This document shows, piece by piece, positions 40,722 through 49,400 of a DNA stretch of 64,000 bases. A program made the translations under genes and the position numbers. The notes below the pieces were generated by a model. It was given only the letters and a program-made list of their open reading frames with translations. It had not been told where the DNA came from and did not search any database. The first letter of the stretch is position 1, and each line of letters opens with the position of its first letter. Source of the stretch: Toxotes chatareus (Eukaryota; Chordata; Actinopteri; Toxotidae); contig CM028903.1 of assembly GCA_016801885.1 (NCBI GenBank), forward strand, positions 18,335,035 through 18,399,034, in the 5' to 3' direction.

Positions 40722-41583
40722 GTAATTCTTATCATATCATCGAGTCCCTCACCCTAAGCTGAAGTACTCCAATTTAACCAGTGGGTGATGATAATTTTCT
40801 GTCCTTTTGATTATGACAAACATCTTCTGTGGAAACCTAATACAGTACCTTAATGATTCCATTACTGTATTTACTGTGGTGGTTGGCAACTGTTCGCCCA
40901 CATGCTTAGTATCCGCATTGTCTCACCCACTCACAAACGGCTTAGGTGCTGGTGGGAAGGTAGAGAGCCTACAGTTTTGAGTAGATCACACAACAATGCT
41001 TCTTACACACACATATACACACACACACACACTATATATATATATATATATGTGTGTGTGAATTGCAGTCATCTGAACTTGGAATTTTTCCAAGAATTAA
41101 CTCCTGATACAACTTCCCATGCATATTAAAATCACTGGGAGGATGAATATTTTAAGCCTCAGTGCAGAAAATAACAGAGATCCTTGATATATAAAGTCTG
41201 TGATTCAGTCCGTGATTTAAAAATGAATGACAGTACCAAAAAAGTCTAAATTCAAGTCCAATGACACGGTCCACAAGTGTCTCCCTCCACCCTACAGATA
41301 ACAATTAACTGCGCTATTCCCATTTTATTGAGCTCCTGTATGAGATGGTCCTTGGATGGCATCTAAATCTCTACCTATTAATGGACCCACACGCCGAGAT
41401 AATAATCGCATATAATGAAGACACAGGCCTACATCTGTAAGGAGATATGTGTTTGATCGCTCCTCTCTGCCTCACCTGCTCGTTCGCTGCCAGCTCTTTC
41501 TCCAGCTGTCGGTGTTTGTTGTGCCACACCAAATAGTGGATAGGATAACGACTCTTCTCCGGAGTTTTCTTAGCAGAAATCAT
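4209..41583 (-). CDS. ankrd13b: Ankyrin repeat domain-containing protein 13B
   Basis: Ubiquitin-binding adaptor of the endocytic route. ANKRD13A/B/D bind Lys63-linked ubiquitin on internalising receptors such as EGFR through C-terminal ubiquitin-interacting motifs (UIMs). Coding exons, 5' to 3' on the minus strand: 41583-41476, 26332-26197, 23448-23324, 22253-22208, 21779-21636, 20280-20040, 16914-16848, 15326-15245, 13599-13535, 12270-12134, 11113-10956, 10655-10467, 9800-9637, 6988-6912, 4410-4209. Every junction is GT-AG, phases agree, and the sum is 1,941 nt (646 residues plus stop; human is about 626). Residues 43-103 carry two ankyrin repeats (DPRGRTPLHLAVTL, NRNGWTVLQEAVST). Residues from about 124 to 465 form the family core (MKWEFTSWVPLV, WRSEKTEIVNGYEAKVY, AEEYFNP, PIIDLMAISNALFAKLRDFI). 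A Ser-rich linker precedes three UIMs at about 533-550, 605-622 and 631-646. The start ATG (41583-41581, A at -3) aligns with the human start. Paralogue A/D is unlikely, because the linker and the SEYDQVTIWEALTNSKPGTHP segment are ANKRD13B-like. Confidence 0.95.
4411..6911 (-). other. ankrd13b: ankrd13b intron 14
   Basis: AT-rich intron without recognisable genes. It contains A tracts at 5415-5429 and 5517-5538 and a CT tract at about 6374-6396. The reading frames in it are unremarkable. Confidence 0.8.
6989..9636 (-). other. ankrd13b: ankrd13b intron 13
   Basis: No gene recognised. A degraded repeat beginning CAGGGGTCTCAAAC lies at about 7474-7590. The frames of 80-140 codons between 8176 and 9237 show no domain or plausible splice context. 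Confidence 0.75.
7474..7590 (+). repeat. degraded hAT-like terminal fragment
   Basis: The segment starts CAGGGGTCTCAAAC and runs through a sequence that resembles hAT transposon and MITE ends common in fish (CAG-N-GGT start). No matching right end or target duplication was found, so it is probably a truncated relic. Confidence 0.4.
9637..10655 (-). CDS. ankrd13b: ankrd13b exons 12-13, Ser-rich linker and first UIM
   Basis: Exon 12 (10655-10467) finishes the core (EIPLYHILNARITFSNLNGC) and enters an acidic/Ser linker (TPSPGSDSSSVSSSSST) that is nearly identical in mammals and a plausible phosphorylation tract. Exon 13 (9800-9637) encodes CRAGEIPPCVFEPPPGYTM and the first UIM, EEEEDLLQFAIQQSLLEA, with the expected Ala-x-x-x-Ser core, then SEYDQ. 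Confidence 0.93.
9984..10031. repeat. perfect 19-bp inverted repeat (hairpin) in ankrd13b intron 12
   Basis: ACAGAGCTGAGTACTGTAT at 9984-10002 is followed, after a 10-nt loop, by its exact reverse complement at 10013-10031. Pairing stops immediately outside. It lies between exons 13 and 12. Confidence 0.85.
10956..22253 (-). CDS. ankrd13b: ankrd13b exons 4-11, conserved core domain
   Basis: Exons 22253-22208, 21779-21636, 20280-20040, 16914-16848, 15326-15245, 13599-13535, 12270-12134 and 11113-10956 encode the ANKRD13-type C-terminal domain. Landmarks in order: MKWEFTSWVPLVSRICPSD, RVDTTLMGFEQMTWQRGNRS, VMEVDHDRQ, VVTTQLDTRNIAFER, NKTGILGWRSEKTEIVNGYE, NVELITRTRTDHLS, KTPLQNFLGIAEQH, LTAEEYFNP, FKAKLWLC, IIDLMAISNALFAKLRDFIT. 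Exon 6 has an Ala/Gly/Ser-rich insert (about 206-232) that looks fish-specific and unstructured. Acceptors and donors are all canonical. Confidence 0.92.
12271..16847 (-). other. ankrd13b: ankrd13b introns 7-9 (non-coding parts)
   Basis: Outside the small exons at 13535-13599 and 15245-15326 this stretch is non-coding. A CT repeat at 15491-15514 is followed by a short AG repeat, giving a small inverted pair. An A tract lies at 16588-16612. No other gene is visible. Confidence 0.7.
17398..17660 (+). repeat. dispersed teleost repeat (degraded)
   Basis: Text such as GGATTGCCATGAAATCTTG, with flanking TGGCTGTAG and GACCAAATAC motifs, matches my memory of a short interspersed repeat common in teleost genomes. 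A second, reverse-oriented fragment (ACCAAATTTCACGGCAAATC) lies at about 39835-39960. The family name is not known to me. The call rests on recognition plus the two copies here. Confidence 0.5.
18023..18560 (+). repeat. CT-rich low-complexity tract in ankrd13b intron 6
   Basis: A long stretch dominated by C and T on the + strand. It opens 170-codon-class frames rich in Ser, Leu and Pro by composition alone. In the ankrd13b transcript it is purine-rich. Confidence 0.6.
19584..19926. repeat. foldback element with TTTG/AAAC-repeat arms
   Basis: The left arm (from about 19584) reads GTTATGTTTTCACCCATGTC, then a TTTG-rich array, then CAGCAGGATTATGCAAAAAC. The right arm (ending about 19926) is the reverse complement of a near-identical series, with the AAAC array at 19877-19901. 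The arms are about 90 nt with a central part of about 150 nt, so this looks like a non-autonomous inverted-repeat element in intron 6. Confidence 0.65.
21205..21350 (+). repeat. copy of a dispersed foldback-type teleost repeat
   Basis: Contains GAGAGTTAGATGAAAAGACT and GATACCACTCTCATGTCTGT, shared with copies near 27700-27800 (reverse) and 32088-32385. Only one arm is evident here. Confidence 0.5.
21536..21607. repeat. CA/TG microsatellite next to ankrd13b exon 5
   Basis: A run of AC dinucleotides with CAGA interruptions. On the transcript strand it is a UG repeat starting about 27 nt after the exon 5 donor (exon end 21636). Confidence 0.9.
22694..22729. repeat. TG microsatellite in ankrd13b intron 3
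   Basis: About 18 uninterrupted GT units on the + strand, 440 nt from exon 4. Confidence 0.9.
23324..26332 (-). CDS. ankrd13b: ankrd13b exons 2-3, ankyrin repeat block
   Basis: Exon 2 (26332-26197) and exon 3 (23448-23324) encode residues 37-123. Exon 2 holds a full ankyrin repeat (GRTPLHLAVTLGYLEC, VLLQHGAD). Exon 3 starts a second (TVLQEAVSTRDLELVRLVL) and continues to GIPVLLERLRQ. The exon 3 donor CAA|GTGGGA is weaker than the rest but keeps phase 0 into AQDFYVEMKWEF. A TG-rich repeat lies about 20 nt downstream of the exon 2 donor in the transcript sense. Confidence 0.92.
23779..24826 (-). pseudogene. decayed Tc1-like DNA transposon with transposase pseudogene
   Basis: About 1.05 kb inside ankrd13b intron 2. 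The minus strand keeps broken transposase frames. One holds SHRRATVAQMTENLNTGCDR and SEHAVHRSLL (helix-turn-helix region, about 24299-24574). Another holds EMFCWETLGPGIH, TLTRTTYLK and HPFMATVFPDGSQLFQEDRR (catalytic region, about 23887-24200). Frameshifts and a TG-rich interruption near 24190 separate them, so no active enzyme is made. The ends are weakly inverted (CCGATCAGCCACAAC at left; right end reads CCAATCATCCTCAATG in reverse). The transposase runs in the same direction as ankrd13b. Confidence 0.85.
26136..26176. repeat. CA/TG microsatellite beside the ankrd13b exon 2 donor
   Basis: About 20 AC units on the + strand, then degenerate CA units up to the donor at 26196-26195. In the transcript this is a UG repeat starting about 20 nt after exon 2. 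Confidence 0.9.
27410..27800. repeat. degraded foldback-type repeat copy
   Basis: A forward fragment (TTAGCTTAGCATAAAGGCTG near 27420) and a reverse fragment at about 27740-27800 both match the family seen complete at 32088-32385. The interior is diverged, so the boundaries are approximate. Confidence 0.4.
31549..31620. repeat. CT then CA compound microsatellite
   Basis: About 26 CT units (31549-31600) followed by a degenerate CA repeat, in ankrd13b intron 1. Confidence 0.85.
32088..32385. repeat. foldback element, fullest copy of its family in the window
   Basis: The left arm TTTGGGAAATATGC...GATACCACTTTCATG is matched in reverse by the right end, CATGAGAGTGGTATCAG...TATTTCCCCAAA. The interior carries AAGACTGGAAACGGGGAAA. 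The structure fits a MITE-like element dispersed in fish genomes. Other copies are at 21205-21350 and 27410-27800. Confidence 0.6.
39835..39960 (-). repeat. second fragment of the dispersed repeat seen at 17.4 kb
   Basis: Contains ACCAAATTTCACGGCAAATC and AAGACATTTCAATCTAAAGT followed by GACGGACCAACTGAC. This is the reverse-oriented counterpart of the motifs at 17398-17660. Confidence 0.45.
40678..40718. repeat. CA microsatellite
   Basis: About 18 CA units in ankrd13b intron 1, preceded by degenerate ACAT units. Confidence 0.85.
41015..41060. repeat. palindromic CA-TA-TG compound repeat
   Basis: A CA run passes directly into a TA run and then a TG run, so the left half is the reverse complement of the right half. 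It lies 420 bases inside ankrd13b intron 1. Confidence 0.85.
41476..41583 (-). CDS. ankrd13b: ankrd13b exon 1 (start codon, residues 1-36)
   Basis: Encodes MISAKKTPEK then SRYPIHYLVWHNKHRQLEKE, the N-terminal signature just before the ankyrin repeats (human ...YPLHYLVWHNRHRELEKE). The frame stays open upstream of the ATG but without another ATG, so 41583 is the only sensible start. The donor is GAACGAGCAG|GTGAGG, phase 0. Confidence 0.93.
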
Positions 41584-42149
41584 CCTCGGATCATAGTTTG
41601 CCTCCTTCTCTTTCTTCACTGTGGATTCTCAGGATACTTTGTTCTTAATTTACGTTATATAATCAAGCCTATCATCCTTTACCGGCGGCGATGACCAAAG
41701 GCGTGTAGGGGCAGCGTTACGCGTCAGGAGCAGTGAATGATTCTCCACTCGCTCTGCCTAGAATAAACGCCAAAGCCCCGTGAAAATCATTAAGGCTATA
41801 GAAAGAACCCCCTCGTCTGACTGTCTCAGTATATTAGGCTAAACCTTTATTTCTTAACCAACCGCTCCTCCACCTCTTGCCTCCCCTCTCTATCTCCCCT
41901 GCCTACTCTAACACATCTATCCTCCTCCTCTCCTCCCATCCGCTGGTGACTGAGAAAAGATGCGTTGACAAGCTGCAATGAAATGTGCGCACACGCAGCC
42001 AATCCGCTGTCATGCTGCCTCATCAAAGAGCACCGCAGAAATCACAAGTATTTTTTTCTAATTAAACTATCGCAAAAAGAAGACTATCTCTATCTATAAA
42101 GAGATTTCAAATGTAAAGATACATGTAAAGATAAAGTTTGGTCAACCTT

Positions 42150-42196
42150 TATATATATATATATATATATATATTTTTTTATTTATTTATTTATAG
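42150..42196. repeat. TA microsatellite followed by TTTA units
   Basis: Twelve TA units, a short T tract, then three TTTA units, in the ankrd13b/git1 intergenic region. Confidence 0.85.
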
Positions 42197-42214
42197 TGTT
42201 TCTCTGTATGTGTC

Positions 42215-42280
42215 AGTTTGTGACAGACTGGCGACCTGTCCAGGGTGTACCCCTCCTTTCGCCCAGTGTCAGCTTTTTTT
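42215..42280 (+). repeat. fragment of a dispersed teleost retroelement-like repeat
   Basis: GACTGGCGACCTGTCCAGGG followed by TGTACCCCTCCTTTCGCCC and GTGTCAGC is a motif I recognise from high-copy fish repeats. Only about 65 bases remain, so the family cannot be assigned. Confidence 0.5.
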
Positions 42281-42330
42281 TTTTCGTCAGTGTTTGTAAG
42301 TGTGCTGCAATGTTACCTAAGACATAAACA

Positions 42331-42365
42331 AATAATAATAATAATAATAATAACAATAATAATAG
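42331..42365. repeat. AAT microsatellite
   Basis: About eleven trinucleotide units with one AAC interruption, 830 bases upstream of the git1 start. Confidence 0.85.
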
Positions 42366-42949
42366 AGATGAGAGTGTTACATACATTTATGCATTGAATA
42401 TCTTTATCTGGTAGCTATCAAAGCTCCAAATGAACCTAAGAATTTTATGTAAATAACGAAGTAAATAATTGCTTTCATGAAATTAAGTATGAAAGAGAAG
42501 TCAAAAAGGGGCCATATGATGCTCTGATCTTTGGTTATTTTGTCAGTTGACTATTAGGGTACAAAATATCTGCAGTAAATATTTTTATTAAACCAGTTCT
42601 GTTAATAATAATAAAATAATGTAGGCTCAGGTCAATAAGATGTCTAACGTTTAAATTATGCTTATAAATGTCTAACAACAACAAACAACATTTTGGCCAG
42701 AAGATATGAAACAATGGTGCATTTTCTGTTTTGATCTGTCTGTGAAATCCATCCTGCCTTTCAAAGAATGATATGATCATGTCTTGCCCCCTCACCCCTC
42801 CCTGCCCCTCCATAGGTAGGCTGCAGGGATGTTGGGTGTGTGTGCGGAAACTGACAGGTAGACAGCTGCCGTCTCTCGGTGAGTTGCAGGCAATGCGACG
42901 AACAGATTTAGTATTTCGATATGAGGGCTCACACAAACAGTCAGATTAA

Positions 42950-43420
42950 CTATGTTCACAGAACTTGGCACTGGACTTGGAGTTAAGTGGTGAACGTGGG
43001 CGAAGAGACCGCAGGGACAAACGGGAAATTCAACTGTCAGCTGGCCGGGAAAGCCGATCACACCACCCGGCTTCCGGGGATTCAGGGGCCGCATCGGTTG
43101 ACGGCAGACGTCGGTCGGTAGCTCGGGGGAAAAGGGCGAGCAACCACATCATCGCCGACATCCACCTCTCGATTTCAGCCACTTTTCGAGATGTCAAGAA
43201 AGCTACAGAGGACAGAAGTCTGCGCCGACTGCAGTGCGCCAGGTAGGGAGGAGGAAAATAAATCAAAATAGATCACTGCACTGGAACAATACGTCGAGAG
43301 GGCGATATGGTGGGACAACAGGGCCGACGCTCCTGTCACTGTCAGCGGGTCCGCAGAGCAGGAAAACGGCCAGGGCTACCAAGCGTCGCTTAGGCCCAAA
43401 ATAAACAGTGAAAAATAGGC
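42950..43420 (+). promoter_or_regulatory. git1: CpG-rich segment spanning git1 exon 1
   Basis: CpG density is clearly higher than in the flanks, with many CG dinucleotides around 43000-43240 and again near 43295-43390, over the presumed 5' UTR, exon 1 and the start of intron 1. This is the usual form of a vertebrate housekeeping-type promoter. The transcription start cannot be fixed from sequence. Confidence 0.55.
43191..43242 (+). CDS. git1: git1 exon 1 (start codon)
   Basis: Encodes MSRKLQRTEVCADCSAP plus the first base of Asp18. It provides zinc ligands C11 and C14 of the ArfGAP finger. It lies inside the CpG-rich block. The donor is CCAG|GTAGGG, and intron 1 is 4.5 kb. Confidence 0.95.
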
Positions 43421-46400
43421 GTTATCACAACGGGAAATATGCTTAGCTAATAGCTGCTAAACCTTAATGTGCCCAATTGAGCTGCTAGATATGTCTATTT
43501 ATTTGACTAAGACTACATGTGAAGGCGACCAGTTTGTTTGGTGCAGTGGAAGATGTGAGTGTCAGATTTATGTCGCCTCGCCGCTTGGAGAGACGTTTGT
43601 TTTGATTTTCGTGACCGGGATAGACTTCTTAACACGTTAGCTTAGCCTGGCTAAGGAGCTAGCGTTTTTTGAGTCACTGTGTAGCTAACTGTGATTAAAT
43701 ATTTAGCTTGCACTTAATGAACTAACATACAGTAGCATGCTTAAATTTCAAAATCCATGTGTTATTGCCACATCATGGCCGTGACATTTTTATTTTGTGT
43801 TTCTGGCTAACGCTGCTAGCTTAGCTACGACGTTAGCTAGTCTAGCTAACTTTTGCTAAACGGCAAGTTGTTGCTAAGCTGATTCAGCTAACGCGTCAGC
43901 TACCAGTCAGTCGTTCTAAGGGTACCTGACATTAGATCTTGATAATTCACGTAAAATTATTATCTAAAAACCTTGAAAGAACTTCCCACGCTTTTTCCCC
44001 TTTATTTCTTGACATTATATACTCTCCTCCACAGTTTTCAAATAATAAAAAGTGACTAACGCTGAGGGAATTTACAGAAGAAAATTCATTTGAAAGGCAC
44101 CGTAAAGTGAAATATCTGAACCTGATTCATCGTGAAATTGAAATATGTTCACCTGTCAGACAGGACCATGTTAACCATACTGGTGGGTTTGACTTAGATA
44201 TGACCGCTGCAATGAACACTCATTTGTAGATTAAGTTTACCTCGCTTCTCCCATCTGTTTTAGTAGGAAAGTGAGGTAAGGAGATGCTGCCAAAACAACC
44301 TTAGATATTCCCTCCCTTGCCCCTGCCTTGCAGATGTAACCTCACATGCCCCCATGTTTAGTTTGAAGCACTTGTTTATTGGGGCTTCTGTGTGTGTGCA
44401 TGTTTTTTTTTTTTTTTTTTATTCATTCATGTGTACATGTATTACAACAGCTGCTCTCTTCACAGCTGCTCCCCCTGACAGGAGTGTATGTGTGTTGTGC
44501 TGTGCATAACTGTCTATAAGCTTTAGGGCCCTTATGTTATAAAAAGTGTTCAAAATGCTGGCTACACCTTGCTACTGATTTTATGACCTGAACCTGTTCA
44601 CTGCTTCTATTTTACACATACCTTTTCACTTCAGCATCTGTTTGTCTGTCTTCCTGCCCCCTCAGTTGCTTTTCATAATCTGATCAGCACTAACCGATGC
44701 CATTTGAACCACTTTCCTTGATTGCCATAGCAACTTACAGTATGATTAATGTGCTACATCCCTGACAGATTAATCCTGTTTGGGGAAAAAAGAAGAGATA
44801 CATGTTCATTTTATAGTTTATTTACATGGGTTTAATTAGACTAAATGACTTATTTTTTGTAAATGTAGTTAGCTTGTTTGTGTCAGCATACCTGTTACTG
44901 GCTGTATATTTCCTCTACCACCATGAGCTATCTGTATGTAGCCCCTCCTTACGACAACATGCACACACTTGCAGTGCGTTCTGCAAAATGCTGACCTAGC
45001 CACTGGTGACAGGCCACCTCCCTGCTACCCAGCTTTGTGTCATACTAGGGGATAACTTGATGGCATGGCTACAAAGGACAACTGATTCTCCCAGTCCTAG
45101 CCAAGCCTCAGGAGTCTTTAATATCACGCCATGGCAATCTGCAGGGTTTATAGCAACAATGAATCATGTTGTCATGTTGGTAAACTCTTTATTGAACACA
45201 GATGCAATTGTATAAGAAACTGAGGCTCTTGTGCAGGCGTTTGGAGCAGCTTGACAGTGGCGTCAAATCTGTATATTGTGTTGTATTGTCAAGTCGATGC
45301 TGTTGATGTTTTGACCTGTTTGGTTGAGTTTAAAAAGCAAACCTTAGAGGTGATAATGTATGAATTGAAATAAACCTTTTAGCGATGTCAACCTGAAAGT
45401 AGACCAACATGTTGCTCCTCGATATTAAAATTATTTATGAAAAGTGTTATAAATATCAGTGTAGTCAGTTAACAGTCACATTTATGCAGCATTTACAGTG
45501 CTAATTTCCGCAAGAGTTTTCCAGACTTGAAATGGCATCACTCACCATTAATGCTCAATACAATACATGTTTTTACGCAGGCTTAAGTGACAGTTATAAA
45601 AACAAATGTCAATGCTGTATTGACGAATTCGGCCAACTTTAGGCTAAATTATGTCATGCTGCAGATTTGGCCAATATACTGCTGCCAATAGTCTGTCCAG
45701 GTCTAATAGCTTAATGGTGTAGCCTCATATTGATCTAGGGAGCCAAGCAGATCGCATAGCCTATGGGAGTTTTTATATTTATTACACAGATTAAGGAATT
45801 AAATTAATGCAGTTCGGCCCTTAAAGCCTACAGGCTACTGTTCTAAACTAGGCTATAGCTTTTACCAAAACATTTTGCATTTGCTGCTACTTTTTTCTGC
45901 AGGCAAAATAACTTGCAGCATGTCAGTTCATCTGATGATGGACTATTTTAGCTCCATTAATACCTTAAGCCCAGACAGTTTTATCCCTGCCTGAGAGTGA
46001 CTAATACAGATAGTAGATGTGTGTGTGTTTGCGCATGCATCAAGTGCATGTAAGTGTGTTTGTTTTGATATTGCAGACTGTGTTAGCTGTGAGCTGCTCA
46101 TCACATCAGGGTCCTGAGGGCATAAACATGACCCAGACTCTAGGACTAGTCTGCCAGTGTCAGTAGACATTGGCCTTCACTGCTTCCCCTTCCATCCTCG
46201 CCTCATTCACACACATCTGTGCCTGTTTAAAGAATATGTTTCTGTGTGTGTAAATGTGTTTGAGCATACAGTGCAGTCATGAAGGTATTCAGACCCCTTC
46301 ACTTTTTTCACATTTTGTTGTGTTGCAGCCTCCTGCTAAAATAGTTTAAACTCATTTTTTCCCTCGTCATTCTTCGCTCAATACCCCATAATTACCTAGC

Positions 46401-49400
46401 GAAAACAGAATTTAACAAAGTTTTGCAAGTTCATTTAAAAAGAAAAACTGAAAAACTAATTAAGGAAAAACTGAATTATCACATAGCAAAGGGTCTGATA
46501 TGTATTCAGACCCTTTGCTATGACACTCCCATTTCTCTTGATCATCTTTGAGATGTTTCTACACACTGATGGGAATCTACCTTTGATGAATTCAGTTGAT
46601 TGAACATGATTTGGGAAGGCACGCACCTGCCTATATATAAAACTTGGACTTGTGTCTTGTGCCTTGACTCTGACCTTCAGTCCTGCGTGCTGCACATTGT
46701 TTCTGTATTTTTGTGCAACACTGACGTGACTAGGTTTAAATTATTCTTACTGGATCATTTAAGCCCACCATTGTCAGGCACGTTATCAAAGCTGGGCTCT
46801 GTGCATGTATTAGATCATTCGTGAGTAACAATTCACAGAGTGAGCTGAGTTATGGTGAATTTTGGAAGAATCCAGCCTATATACAGTGTGTTTATGATCC
46901 AGATTTAGCCAGGTATTTGGTAAAGAGCACTTTCAGCTGTAGCTAATATAACTCCGTACAAGCTGATAATTCATGTTTCATTTCTTTTTATTGTGACAAA
47001 ATAGCCAGATTGAGAATATTACTGTTGAGAATTTTAATGTCTAAATACTGTATACAATTGCAAGGAAAGAGATCATTATTATTATTGAAAAATTAAATTT
47101 GTCTTAATTTCCCATACCTCCCAGTAACTCAATATTTTTTTAAAGAAATTTTGTTAATTACAATCCTGTTGCATTAACACAGACATTTGACTCATTATAG
47201 AAATTGCAGATCAAGTAAAGTGCAAGCCTGCTTTTCTGTTCATGTGCATTGTACTGTACATTTCCACATTCTGTTGTGCTTTCTGAAAGATTTATAAATC
47301 TGATTGGAGTCTTGGTGACAGAGGATGATCATACTTTTACACTTTCTGCTGTTCATCATCTTTATGCTTGTCGCTGTTTGTTTATACATATCCACATATT
47401 TCATGAAACATTTCTCACCGCAGGGAGCATATGTTTGACTTAACCTTGAATGAAGTCTGGGCAGGGTAGAACCATAGCTGGAGTACACGTCTCTCTGGGA
47501 AAAATAGCATCATAGCATCTTGTTTTAGTAAACTGTAATTTAGACCCTGCACATTACACTGCTAGGATATTGCAGGGTTTACTGTAAGATAGAGAAGTGA
47601 GTTTTTCGTGCAGCCTGGACTAAAGTGAATGTTGTGGTGAAGATTCTTTGTAATGCTCAACAGTTTAACCATCTCAAACTGCCTGTTTATGAAACATGTG
47701 CTACCATCCATGTTTTTGTCTGTCAGACCCGGGCTGGACCAGTATTAACCGAGGGGTCCTGATCTGCGATGAATGCTGTTCGGTCCACCGCAGCTTAGGG
47801 CGCCACATCTCCATAGTCAAACACCTGAGGCACAGTGGATGGCCTCCCGCACTACTGCAGGTATGGCTTGAGAAATGAAGAGTGAGGGAAAAGGAAATAG
47901 GAGCAGGCAAAGGCTGAAAAAAGTAAATCAAATTCAGTACGTGAGGCCCAGAAAACTGCCACAGTAGCTGAGCACCACTACAGAAATCTGACTCAGCATG
48001 CTCAGGATGCTAATCCATTTCACAGTTTTCTATCTGTGTGTATTGTTTCCACAAAAGTTTGTCTCTTTCTCTATCAGTGTTAAATTTAGCACCTAAACCT
48101 GTTTGTCTATATTTCTTTTTAGGTTTTTGGTCATTTTTAAAATCAGTAAATTCAGGACTTAGAGTATTGCACTAGAGATGCAAAGTCACATCACTCAACA
48201 ATTTTCTTGTGATGGTGGTGATTTTCTTGTACGTGGTGTACCATAACTGAGTCACGACTGCGTGTGTGTGTGTGTTTCAGATGGTTCAGACCTTGGCCAG
48301 CAACGGGGCCAACTCCATATGGGAACACAGTCTCCTGGACCCTGCTCAGGTGCAGAGCGGTCGTAGGAAACCCAACCCCCAGGACAAAGTCCAGTAAGTA
48401 GACTCCCTGCTGGCTCAAGATACACAGAACAATACTATCACACAGACCCCCCTCCCCTGTCACCTTTTTATTGTCTCTTCTACACGGGAATGTTACAAAA
48501 CCTTTCTGAACATAATTGGTATTTTCACCAGTGAAGAGTAATTACACCCAGTTTGTCCTTAATGCCCTCCAAACAGTTTTCTCTTATTCTCTTATCTCAT
48601 AGGATGTTTTGTATAACTAAATACAGAACAAATTTTCCCAGTGTGGTTTTGTAGTGCTTTTTTGGTTGAAATACAACCATGGGAGGTTCAATGGCTTGAA
48701 AGGTAAATGTCTTAAAATCTGCTGTATTGAATGCTGTCTTTGTAAAACAAGCAGGAATCCAGTTATAACCTGTCAATTTTGGCTCATTCTAGAGATCAAT
48801 TATCTGTAGTATCAGTAGAAAGTTCCTGTTTTTTCTGCTATGTTTATTATTGTAAAGTAAAATGTGAAGGAGCCACACTCATGGCTTGCTTTGAAAGAGC
48901 AGTCTTGCTGGCATCTATCCCTTTACTCAAGACATTCATATAATAAGAGAGTGGGTGAGCTTTTATTTGTGTTTTTCACCCAGCACAAAGATTTAAATGG
49001 AGAAGGGAAAAAAGAAAAAAGTCAAAGAATGAACTACTTCAGTCTTTGATTTGTCCTCCCCAGTCCAAATACAAATCAGTTGTTTTGAAAGTAGTTTGCA
49101 ATTCATGCCCACTTTATGCATTCTCATACAATGCCATGTCATTTTTTCCCCGTGTTTTTTTTGGAAGATGGTAATCATGCTTGCGCAGTCGAATGGAAAA
49201 TGGTCTTTAGTTTCTGAAAGGACAACCCATTAGTATGAAAACATAAACCTTACCTTGTGTTAGGTTTCAAGTCTTACAGGGACCTGTCCTAACAAAAGTT
49301 TTGTGTACATGTTTATACACTCATAATGCTGAAGGGCATTTGCAAAAAGAAGAATCCATAGTGGCTTTTCGAAGAAAATGTAATGCACAGCATAACCTAT

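Larger units (their letters stand above)
26333..41475 (-). other. ankrd13b: ankrd13b intron 1 (15.1 kb)
   Basis: The largest intron of the window. I found no exon, RNA gene or conserved domain in it. It holds two foldback-repeat copies (27410-27800, 32088-32385), a reverse fragment of the 17.4-kb repeat (39835-39960), microsatellites (31549-31620, 40678-40718, 41015-41060), purine- or pyrimidine-rich tracts near 29.2-30.3, 33.0-33.3 and 36.1 kb, and a short perfect hairpin at 39404-39434. First introns of this size often carry enhancers, but nothing here proves one. Confidence 0.75.
41584..43190. promoter_or_regulatory. divergent ankrd13b/git1 intergenic and promoter region
   Basis: 1.6 kb between the start codons of two genes that point away from each other, so both 5' UTRs and promoters must lie here or in unseen upstream non-coding exons. 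The git1 side (about 42950-43190) is rich in CpG. The middle is AT-rich with TA (42150-42173) and AAT (42331-42365) microsatellites. No TATA box at a convincing position was seen. The arrangement matches the mammalian gene pair. Confidence 0.6.

Noticed and set aside
41584..41619. upstream extension of the ankrd13b N-terminus by 12 codons
   Set aside because: The frame is open, but the upstream codon is GTG, not ATG. The ATG at 41583-41581 has A at -3 and aligns with the human start.
42965..43246. 93-codon frame over the git1 5' region
   Set aside because: It starts at TTG, is in a different frame from the git1 ATG at 43191, and reflects CpG-rich 5' UTR composition.
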